NCBI RefSeq assembly: GCF_016889705.1
Contig: NZ_CP069526.1
Coordinates: 7,451,001-7,515,000, forward strand
Direction of reading: 5' to 3'
From: Amycolatopsis sp. FDAARGOS 1241
GTDB lineage: Bacteria > Actinomycetota > Actinomycetes > Mycobacteriales > Pseudonocardiaceae
Length of the DNA: 64,000 bases
Below are positions 54,401 through 61,636 of this stretch, one piece after another. The translations under genes and the position numbers were made by a program. How positions within the stretch are numbered: the first letter of the stretch is position 1; each line of letters begins with the position of its first letter. The notes under the pieces were generated by a model. The model was not told the origin of the DNA and did no database searches. It was given only the letters and a program-made list of their open reading frames with translations.

Positions 54401-55959
54401 CAGACGTTGCGATCCCGGTCCCGCCAGTACGGCTCCCGCAGCGTGCGCTTGAGGATCTTGCCGGTCGCGTTGCGCGGCAAGGCTTCGAGAACGTCCACAC
54501 TGGACGGGCATTTGAAGTGCGCCAGGCGCTCGCGGCAGAACTCCAGGAGCTTGTCCACGTCCACGGCCTCGTCCGGCAGCGGCGCGACCACGGCCTTCAC
54601 CTGCTCACCCCACCGCTCGTCCGGCACGCCGATCACGGCGACGTCCGCGACGCCGGGAAACTCCGCGACCACGCGCTCCACCTCGGGCGAGTACACGTTC
54701 TCACCACCGGTGATGATCATGTCCTTCACCCGGTCCTCGAGGAACAGGAACCCGCCGTCGTCGAGGCGGCCGATGTCGCCGGTGCGCACCCAGCCGTCCA
54801 CGACGGTCTCCGCGGTCGCCTCCGGTTTCCCGAGATAACCTGACATCCGCTGGTCCGTGCGGATCCAGACCTCTCCCGATTCCGCGTCCTCCGACGTCGC
54901 CGGATCCACGATGCGAACCTCCACACCGGACACGGGGCGGCCCGCGGACGCGAGCCGCTCGGGACGCGAGGTGTCGCGGTGGGCGTCGTTGTCCAAAGTG
55001 GTCACCGCACCCGAGAGCTCGGTCATGCCGTAGACCTGCACGAACCGCATGTCCGGCCAGGCCGCCAGCGCCGTGCGCAGCAGGGGTAACGGCATCGGCG
55101 AAGCGCCGTAGCCGAGGTACTTCAGCCGGGAGAGCGCCGCGATCGCCTGCTCCCCCGCCTGCACGATCGCGCCGACCACCGCCGGCACCAGGAACGCGTG
55201 GGTCGCGCCCGCGGCGAGCGCACCGAACAGCGACTTCGCGTCCGGCTCGCGCGTCATGATCGTGGGCAAGCCGGTGAGGAAACCCACGATGGCGTAACAG
55301 GTACCGCCGACGTGGAACAGCGGCATCGCGACCAGGTTCTTGTCCCCCGGGTCCATCGGGAACGCCTTGCCCACGGCCGTCCCGTGCGTGAGCACGCTCC
55401 GGTGCGTGAGCACCGCGCCCTTCGGGAACCCCGTGGTACCGCTGGTGTACATCACCAGCACCCCGTCGCCCTCTGCGACCAGCCCGGAGTCCACAGCGGA
55501 CGGATCGCAGTTCGCGGCGAACGCCTCGAACTCGTCGTCCTCCCCGCCCACCACGACGATCCGCCGCACAGCGGGCAGCCGGTCGCGGATCGCCTCGACC
55601 GTGGGCAGCAGGTCGGCACCGGCGAACACGACCTCCGCACCGGAGTCGTTGAGCACGTAGACGAGCTCGTCGGGCGACAGGCGCCAGTTGGGGATCGCGT
55701 TGGCCGCGCCCAGCCCGCCCGCCGCGAACGTCACTTCGAGACAGGCCGGGTGGTTCTTGTCCACGAACGCCACCCGATCGCCGCGGCCCACCCCGGAAGC
55801 GGCCAGCGCCGCCGAGAGCCGCCGAACGCGCTCGTCGAACTCCGCCCAGGTGCGCGTGACGCCGCCGAAGGTGACCGCCGGCTCGTCGCCGCGCTCCCGC
55901 GCCCAGTGCGCGAGCACGTCCCCGAGGAGACGGAAGTCAGGACGCTCGCCGACAGCCAT
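54400..55959 (-). CDS. Fatty-acid/acyl-CoA ligase (AMP-binding)
   Basis: 519 aa ANL-superfamily enzyme: VLVMYTSGTTGFPKGAVLTH (P-loop), VQVYGMTELSGAV, GWVRTGDIGRLDDGGFLFLEDRVKDMIITGGENVYSPEVE, and the catalytic Lys in PRNATGKILKR. Activates a carboxylic acid with ATP and CoA; chain length not predictable. ATG at 55959 with AAGGGAG upstream. Confidence 0.94.
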   Translation of the reverse strand: MAVGERPDFRLLGDVLAHWARERGDEPAVTFGGVTRTWAEFDERVRRLSAALAASGVGRGDRVAFVDKNHPACLEVTFAAGGLGAANAIPNWRLSPDELVYVLNDSGAEVVFAGADLLPTVEAIRDRLPAVRRIVVVGGEDDEFEAFAANCDPSAVDSGLVAEGDGVLVMYTSGTTGFPKGAVLTHRSVLTHGTAVGKAFPMDPGDKNLVAMPLFHVGGTCYAIVGFLTGLPTIMTREPDAKSLFGALAAGATHAFLVPAVVGAIVQAGEQAIAALSRLKYLGYGASPMPLPLLRTALAAWPDMRFVQVYGMTELSGAVTTLDNDAHRDTSRPERLASAGRPVSGVEVRIVDPATSEDAESGEVWIRTDQRMSGYLGKPEATAETVVDGWVRTGDIGRLDDGGFLFLEDRVKDMIITGGENVYSPEVERVVAEFPGVADVAVIGVPDERWGEQVKAVVAPLPDEAVDVDKLLEFCRERLAHFKCPSSVDVLEALPRNATGKILKRTLREPYWRDRDRNV

Positions 55960-55980
55960 CGCGGCTCCCTTCGCCGGGAC

Positions 55981-55996
55981 CATAGAGTGCTCTATG
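55981..55996. promoter_or_regulatory. Candidate TetR operator
   Basis: CATAGAGTGCTCTATG, 7-bp arms and 2-bp centre, 21 bp upstream of the ligase start. A TTGACG on the minus strand about 21 bp further up may be the -35 box. Confidence 0.6.
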
Positions 55997-56073
55997 GTGC
56001 GACCAGGACCGCCGAGCGTCAACTCCCCGGGCAGGCGAAAACCGGCCACGTCGCGTCACGAAACCGGGCAGGC

Positions 56074-57267
56074 TCACGCGAACAGCGCGAGCACCCCCTC
56101 CGCACTGCGCACCACGACCTGCGCCGCCGCCCGCTCGGCCGGCGGCCGGTCGGGCCGCTCGGCTTCGTGCCGCCACCGCATCACCGCGTCTACGCCCGCG
56201 GCGTAGACCTCGCGCGGATCGGTCTCGACCTCGAACCCCAGGCGTTCCTCCGGCGTCGTGCCCTGCGCACCCAGCAGCCGCACGGCTTCCTCCGCCGGAT
56301 CCCCGGACAACGCCGTGCGCCCGCCGCGGATGTCGGCGATCAGCCGCAGTTCGCGGAAGTCGTGCGCGGTCGCGGCGAAGCGCTCCACGCGCGCTTCCAG
56401 CCGGTCGCTCTGCGGCCGCGGCTCGTTCTTGAGCACCGTTTCCAGCCGCACCACGGCCGTGCGCGCCTTCAAGGCGTCGGCTCGCGCCGCGAAACAGCCC
56501 GCGATCGTGTCCCGCAGCTCGCCGAGCCCGCTGCGGCGCACCAGCTCCGTCGACAGCTTCACGCGGCTGTCGCTGCCGGTGCGGATCAGCGTGAGCGCGA
56601 GCTTCACCCCGAACAGCCCGAACCGCGACACAAGCGAACGCCGCGTGTCCACGGAGACCGGGCCGGGGAACGCCGGATCCGTGAAGGCGTCGACCGACAG
56701 CAGGTAGCGCTCCATCTCCTCGCGCGGCACGGCGGCGAAGGCGGCGAGCAGTTCGAACTCGTCCTCGGTGAACATGCGGGCCCCGTACGCGAGCTGCCCG
56801 GCCACCGCGATCACGCCCTGCGACCCGCTGCACAACGGGTCTTCGCGCCACGCCCGGCGCGCGAGCTGCTTCGCCGTGAGCAGCGCGTCGATGCGCCCGG
56901 CGCCCGTCTCGTCGGCCCGCGCGAGCACCAGGACCGTGTCCACGGCCGTCTGCCGCGCGAACCCCGAGCGCGCGGCGGCCGGCGCGCTCGCCAGCTCGTC
57001 GGGCTCCAGGTGCCGCAGCAGCCGCACGGTCGCGTCGGTGAGCACCGATGGCGGCGGGTCGTCCACCAGGGCCAGGTCGCGCAGCGCCCGGATCTCGCCG
57101 AGCGCCGCCGCCAGCGTCGATTTCCCCGTGCCCGGCGCACCGGTCACGCCGACGCGCAACGGTTCTTCCAAGTGGTCCAGCACTTCGCGCAGCGACGCGG
57201 CCGCGCGCGGGCTGTCGCGGTAGAAGGCACAGGCGTCGGCCAGCAGGCCGCGAACGTCGTCGGTCAC
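56074..57267 (-). CDS. iniC: IniC-like dynamin-family GTPase
   Basis: 397 aa. P-loop VGVTGAPGTGKSTLAAAL (near residue 45) is intact. VDTVLVLARADETGAGRIDALL is the probable switch/G4 region. A long helical C-terminus (RLETVLKNEPRPQSDRLEARVERFAATAHDFREL) resembles the mid-domain of mycobacterial IniC. Shorter than the mycobacterial protein (about 490 aa). GTG start overlaps the iniA stop (GTGA), so the pair is coupled as in mycobacteria. Likely acts at the inner face of the membrane with IniA. Confidence 0.82.
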   Translation of the reverse strand: MTDDVRGLLADACAFYRDSPRAAASLREVLDHLEEPLRVGVTGAPGTGKSTLAAALGEIRALRDLALVDDPPPSVLTDATVRLLRHLEPDELASAPAAARSGFARQTAVDTVLVLARADETGAGRIDALLTAKQLARRAWREDPLCSGSQGVIAVAGQLAYGARMFTEDEFELLAAFAAVPREEMERYLLSVDAFTDPAFPGPVSVDTRRSLVSRFGLFGVKLALTLIRTGSDSRVKLSTELVRRSGLGELRDTIAGCFAARADALKARTAVVRLETVLKNEPRPQSDRLEARVERFAATAHDFRELRLIADIRGGRTALSGDPAEEAVRLLGAQGTTPEERLGFEVETDPREVYAAGVDAVMRWRHEAERPDRPPAERAAAQVVVRSAEGVLALFA

Positions 57268-59036
57268 GCCGGCAACTCCTTCGGCGCCCGGCCCGCGAGC
57301 ACACCCAGCTCGCCCGCGCGCTGGTGCAGCGACGCGAGCCGCTCGATCTCGCGGCGCAGCCGCACAGTCCGCCGTTCCCGTTCGGCGGAGCCGGCGATGA
57401 TCATCTCGCGTTCGCGGGCGAGCTGATCCGAGAGTTCCTCGGCCAGTGAGGCGAAATGATCGCGCAACCGCCGCTGCACACCGCGGATCGCGTCGCGGCA
57501 CTCCTTGGAAAAGCGCAGGAAGACGTCGTCGACGTGGCGCTGCGCGGTCATCTTCGCCACGGCTTGGCGCCGTTGCAGCCGCATACCGCTCTCGTCGCTG
57601 ATCGTCTTCGCGGCGAACGCCGCGCCCGCGCCGAGCGAAACGGGGTTGATCAGCGGCAGCCCGGCGAGGCTCGTCACGAGCCCGAACATCAGCACACCGC
57701 CGTAGGAGCCGCGCAGACCGGTGAAGAGCTTGTGCCCGATCTTGAACCCCTCCACGCGGGGCCGGCGGACGTCGGTGATCAGCTCCGCGCCAGGCGAGTC
57801 CAGCCGCAGCTCCGGCAGGTCGTACTGCTCGCCGAACGCGATGGCGACCGCCCGCGCGATCCACTCCGCCCGGTCGGCGGTGAAGGCGTAGTTGGTCTCG
57901 ACGGCCTCGGACAGCGTCTTGTCGAGCCACGGCCCGAACTCGTCCCACACCTTCACCGGGTCGCCGCGGTCGAAGGTCTCGTCGATGGTCTCGACGATCT
58001 TGCGGGTGCGCTCGCGCAGGTCGTACTCGGCATCGGACTGCAGATCGGCGATCTCGTCGGCGAGCAGGTTCTGCCAGCGGGTGTTGCGCTTGCGCAGCTC
58101 GTCGGCCTTGCGCTGCGCGCGCTGCAGCAGGGTCGTCTGGTCCACACCGGCTTCCTGCGCGGCGATCTCGGCGCGCGCCCGCAACGCCTCCACGAGCTCC
58201 GCGGCGGCGGCCCGCACGCTCATCGCCGCGAGCACGGCGTTCGTGTGCTCCGGCGGGCGCGCGGCCTGCTCCGCGATCCACGACAACAGCTGCGGGAAGC
58301 CCGAGCGTGCGTTGAGCTCCTGGTCCCCCGTCTTGGCCGCGGCGAGGCGGACGGTGGCCGAAACGGGCAGGACGGTCGCGTCGATGCCGGCGTTCGACAG
58401 CAGCGCGCGGTCGCGCTCGGCGACGGCGCGCCAGCTCGGGCAGACGTCGATCTTGGTCAGCGCCAGCACCACGTGGGGCACCCAGGTGCGCACGTGGTGG
58501 GCGAGGGCGATCTCGGCGGGGCCCAGCGGCGTGGTGGCGTCGGAGACGAGCACCACGGCGTCGGCGTCGGCCAGCACGTCGAGAGCCGCGGCGGTGCGCG
58601 GCGAGCGCGGGTCGCCGATGGCGGGGGTGTCGACGAGCACGAGGCCCGCGGAGAGCAGCTCCCGCGGCACGCCGACCTCGACGCGGCGCAGCGAGCCCGA
58701 GGGGCGTGCCCCGAGCTCGCCGGTGAGGCGTTCGACGGGAACGGGCACGCGCTCGTCGGCGCGGCCGACGAGCGTCGCGGTGGGCTGGGCGGAGAAGCCG
58801 ATCTCCACCGGTACCGCGGGGGTCGGCGCGTCGCCGACGGCGCACACGGGCGCGTTGAGCACTGCGTTCACGACGTAGCCCTTGCCCTGCTTGGGAAAAC
58901 CCAGCACGGCGATGCGGGTGCCGCCCGGCGGCCGGTCCCGGCGTCTGCGCAGGCGCTGCACCAGGTCTTCGCGGCCGTGGGTCCGGCAGGCGTCCAAGGC
59001 CTCGTCGAGCACTTCGAGCCAAGCGGAAGCGGTCAC
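57264..59036 (-). CDS. iniA: IniA-like dynamin-family protein with altered GTPase motifs
   Basis: 590 aa. N-terminal G domain: IAVLGFPKQGKGYVVNAVLN at the P-loop, LVLVDTPAIGDPR (G3), LALTKIDVCPSW (G4). Where GKS/T and DxxG are expected, it has GKG and DTPA. A helical stalk follows, with a hydrophobic hairpin near residues 450-490 (GGVLMFGLVTSLAGLPLINPVSLG) as in membrane-remodelling bacterial dynamins. GTG at 59036 chosen; the frame is open to 59099. Mycobacterial IniA is linked to isoniazid tolerance and membrane fission. Confidence 0.82.
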   Translation of the reverse strand: MTASAWLEVLDEALDACRTHGREDLVQRLRRRRDRPPGGTRIAVLGFPKQGKGYVVNAVLNAPVCAVGDAPTPAVPVEIGFSAQPTATLVGRADERVPVPVERLTGELGARPSGSLRRVEVGVPRELLSAGLVLVDTPAIGDPRSPRTAAALDVLADADAVVLVSDATTPLGPAEIALAHHVRTWVPHVVLALTKIDVCPSWRAVAERDRALLSNAGIDATVLPVSATVRLAAAKTGDQELNARSGFPQLLSWIAEQAARPPEHTNAVLAAMSVRAAAAELVEALRARAEIAAQEAGVDQTTLLQRAQRKADELRKRNTRWQNLLADEIADLQSDAEYDLRERTRKIVETIDETFDRGDPVKVWDEFGPWLDKTLSEAVETNYAFTADRAEWIARAVAIAFGEQYDLPELRLDSPGAELITDVRRPRVEGFKIGHKLFTGLRGSYGGVLMFGLVTSLAGLPLINPVSLGAGAAFAAKTISDESGMRLQRRQAVAKMTAQRHVDDVFLRFSKECRDAIRGVQRRLRDHFASLAEELSDQLAREREMIIAGSAERERRTVRLRREIERLASLHQRAGELGVLAGRAPKELPA

Positions 59037-59133
59037 GACGAAGGAGTGTCCCCCGTGCACGGGGAGTACGCGAACCGGGTGGTGGCTCCGCGGTCGCACC
59101 CAGACCGCGAAGCCGCCACTCTAGGACCTCAGA

Positions 59134-60183
59134 TCAGAGGTGAAGGTCCAGCTCACCGCCGCCGTGGCTGGTCTCGGCGCCCGCGTGGAGGTCGAGGCCC
59201 AGCGAGTGCTGGCCGAGGTCGGTCACGGTCGACACCGTGTCGTGCACCACACCGACGCCCGCGTCGGTGCCCGTGTGCGCGTCGGTGCCCGCGTCCGAAG
59301 CCGCCGAGCCCAGGTCCGGAGCCTCGTGCGTGAGTGCGCCGACCTCGTGGGTCACGCCACTGACGGCGTGGTCCACGCCACCGGCGCCGAGGCCGCCGGT
59401 GAGGTTGCCGACCTGGTCCGTGACCGAGCCGGCGAGGTCGCTGACGTGGCCCGCGACGCCGCCGCCGGCCTCCGCCAGGCTGTTGGTCAGGTCGCCCACC
59501 GGGGCAGCGGCACCGGCGACGGCCGGCAGGTCGCTCGCGTGGACCGGGGAGGCGGCGCCGACGGCGTTGCTGACGTCCGCGCCGACCTGGTCGACCTGCC
59601 CGACGGCGCCGTTGACGACACCGCCGACCTTGTTGACGGCCTCGGAGTCCAAGCCGCGCGAGAGGTCGTTGCCGAAGGAGAACGCGCCGGTCGGGTCCTG
59701 CGCGAGGGCGGTGACGCCCGCAGCGGTGTTCTGCAGGTCGCTGGCGCCGGGGAGATCGCTCAGGGCCGGGAGGCCGGACAGGCCACCGACGGCGGGCAGC
59801 TCGCCCACCGCGGGCAGCTCGCCCACGGCCGGGAGCTCGCCGACGGCCGGCAGCGCCGAGAGGTCGCCGACCGACGGAACAGCCACGCCGGGGAGACCGA
59901 ACGAAGCGGTGAGCGCCTGCAGCTGCTCGATGGCACCCTGCGGGCCGTCGGCGAGGACGCCGGTCAGGTCGCCGGCCTGCGGCAGGCTGCCCAGCGAACC
60001 CAGGTCGTCGACCGGGATGGTGTCGAGCACCAGCGGCATGACCTCGTGCACGTCGGCGGCGTTGATGTCGCCGAGCCCAGCGGCCTCGAGCGCGGCCTGC
60101 GGGTCCTGCGCGAACGCGGCCAGCGACGTGGGGTCGTTGAGCAGGGTGAGCGTGAAGTCGTGCAGAGTCTGCACCGGGTCCAT
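59134..60183 (-). CDS. iniB: IniB N-terminal domain protein
   Basis: 349 aa. The first ~55 residues (LHDFTLTLLNDPTSLAAFAQDPQAALEAAGLGDINAADVHEVMPLVLDTIP) match the IniB N-terminal domain. The rest is low-complexity, Gly/Ala/Val/Asp-rich, with four LPAVGE/G repeats around residues 112-136. No signal peptide. Mycobacterial IniB heads the iniBAC operon and is cell-wall associated. ATG with GGAGAT upstream. Lies 97 bp before iniA on the same strand. Confidence 0.85.
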   Translation of the reverse strand: MDPVQTLHDFTLTLLNDPTSLAAFAQDPQAALEAAGLGDINAADVHEVMPLVLDTIPVDDLGSLGSLPQAGDLTGVLADGPQGAIEQLQALTASFGLPGVAVPSVGDLSALPAVGELPAVGELPAVGELPAVGGLSGLPALSDLPGASDLQNTAAGVTALAQDPTGAFSFGNDLSRGLDSEAVNKVGGVVNGAVGQVDQVGADVSNAVGAASPVHASDLPAVAGAAAPVGDLTNSLAEAGGGVAGHVSDLAGSVTDQVGNLTGGLGAGGVDHAVSGVTHEVGALTHEAPDLGSAASDAGTDAHTGTDAGVGVVHDTVSTVTDLGQHSLGLDLHAGAETSHGGGELDLHL

Positions 60184-60312
60184 GTGGGGATCTCCAGTTG
60201 TGTTGATTACGGGGGATGCCCCGGCCGTTCACGGCCGGGAGTGGCGATCAAGCTAGGGACCGGGCACCCCCGCTCACATCGGGGTTTACTCCCAGTCGCC
60301 ACTCGCTCAGCC

Positions 60313-60350
60313 GTTAGGGGGTCGATATGAGATCGTTAGGGAGTTAGGGG
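60313..60350 (+). repeat. Three GTTAGGG direct repeats
   Basis: GTTAGGGGG (60313-60321), GTTAGGG (60335-60341), GTTAGGGG (60343-60350); starts are spaced 22 and 8 bp. MalT-family activators bind spaced direct repeats, so these could be IniR-type boxes. Confidence 0.5.
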
Positions 60351-60424
60351 CTCATCCATACGGGGGCTCGGTTGGGTTAAATCCCACCCCAGCTTGCCGA
60401 GATGACCCGAACGGGTGAGGATGA

Positions 60425-60442
60425 CGTACCCCTAGGGGTACG
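60425..60442. promoter_or_regulatory. 18-bp perfect palindrome
   Basis: CGTACCCCTAGGGGTACG, 49 bp before the Hsp70-like TTG start. Its GC-tract/TA form also resembles CsoR-type operators; the regulator is unknown. Confidence 0.55.
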
Positions 60443-60490
60443 GATTGCGCTCCTTGGCCCGTCCCGGTGCGACGAAGGGAGGAAGCGGCG

Positions 60491-61636
60491 TTGCCCTATG
60501 TGCTCGGCATCGATGTCGCCCACACCCGGACCCACGCCGCCACGCGCCGCAGGCAAGCCGACGGCTGGGGTGCCCCCGAACCGGTGTGGCTCGGAGAGGG
60601 CTCGCCGGCTGCCGCGACGGCGTTGTTCCTGGACAGCGAGGGTTATCTCCTCACCGGCGACGCCGCGACGCACGCCGGAGCGGGCACCCCGTCTCGGTTG
60701 CTGACGGGGTTCCACCGCCGCATCGGCGACGACGTCCCGGTGTTCGTCGCGGGCGAGCGCTTCTCTCCGGAGTCACTCACCGCAGTCCTCGTCGAGGGCA
60801 TCGCCGAACACGCGGGCGCGCAACTCGGAGGAGCTCCGCGCCACCTCGTGATCACCCACCCCGGTGATTGGGGGAATTACCGGCGTGACCTACTGCGACG
60901 AGCGCTCGGCGAATCCGGCTTCGCGGCCGTGACGCTCGTGCCCAGCGCGATCGCCGCGCTCTACGCCCACGTCCCCGAGCCCGGACCCGGCGACCAGACG
61001 GCCGCCGTGTGCGAGTTCGGGCCGGACGGCGTCACCGTCACGCTGGCCACGATGTCCGGCGCGAGCGGCTGGGTCGCGCGCACGAGCACCGAGGGCGTGG
61101 CGCCCGCGGCCGCCGTGAGCACCGCGTTCGCGCTCGCCCACGGCATTTCGGTCGCCCCGGATGCGTTGGCGGGCATCGTGTTCTGCGGCGAGCCGGGACC
61201 GGGCGTGCTGCCGGGCCGGCTCCCCTGTCCCGTGTTCACCGGAGCGCAGCCCGCGCTCACGGCCGCGTTCGGGGCCAGTAGTCTCGCCGTCCAGCGGATG
61301 AGCCCGCCGACGCGGCGGGACCAGCCCGCCGCGGAAACCACCTTGCTTCCCCGGGTCGAAAGCCGGCCCGAGCTCACCGAGCGGCCCGCACCGCCGCCCG
61401 TGGAGATCACGCCCTTCGAGCTCCCCGAGCCAGAGGGGCCCGCGAAACTGCTCCGCCGCTGGCGGCCGCTCGCCGCCGCGGCGGCGGTGCTCGCCATCGG
61501 TTCCTCCGTCCTGATCGCCGCCCTGACGTCCCACGAAGCCACCGCGGACAAGGGCACTCCCCCAGCGCACCCCGCTTCCCTCAGCTCCTGCGCCCGCCCC
61601 GCCGGCGCAGCCCCCACCGGTGAAGGTCACTGTTGA
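60491..61636 (+). CDS. Hsp70-like actin-fold protein with C-terminal membrane anchor
   Basis: 381 aa. Begins PYVLGIDVAHTRTHAATRR (phosphate-1-like loop of actin/Hsp70 folds), with PRHLVITHPGDWGNYRRDLLRRAL, VPSAIAALYAHV and CEFGPDGVTVTLATM (phosphate-2 region, altered). No substrate-binding domain. A Pro-rich linker leads to a single membrane helix (PLAAAAAVLAIGSSVLIAAL) and short outer tail. TTG start chosen since GGGAGGA is seven bases upstream. Its stop overlaps the regulator start (TTGA). Probably senses or scaffolds envelope stress with the ini proteins; inferred. Confidence 0.75.
   Translation: MPYVLGIDVAHTRTHAATRRRQADGWGAPEPVWLGEGSPAAATALFLDSEGYLLTGDAATHAGAGTPSRLLTGFHRRIGDDVPVFVAGERFSPESLTAVLVEGIAEHAGAQLGGAPRHLVITHPGDWGNYRRDLLRRALGESGFAAVTLVPSAIAALYAHVPEPGPGDQTAAVCEFGPDGVTVTLATMSGASGWVARTSTEGVAPAAAVSTAFALAHGISVAPDALAGIVFCGEPGPGVLPGRLPCPVFTGAQPALTAAFGASSLAVQRMSPPTRRDQPAAETTLLPRVESRPELTERPAPPPVEITPFELPEPEGPAKLLRRWRPLAAAAAVLAIGSSVLIAALTSHEATADKGTPPAHPASLSSCARPAGAAPTGEGHC

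Larger units (their letters stand above)
60184..60490. promoter_or_regulatory. Divergent regulatory region iniB / Hsp70-like-iniR
   Basis: 307 bp without a gene. Contains GTTAGGG repeats at 60313, 60335 and 60343, TGGGTTAAATCCCA near 60374, and an 18-bp perfect palindrome at 60425-60442. These are natural candidates for the binding sites of the LuxR/MalT-type regulator encoded next door. Confidence 0.65.

Noticed and set aside
57268..59022. Long reading frame extending iniC to 982 aa
   Set aside because: The upstream part is an out-of-frame reading of iniA; the GTG at 57267 overlapping the iniA stop is the natural start.
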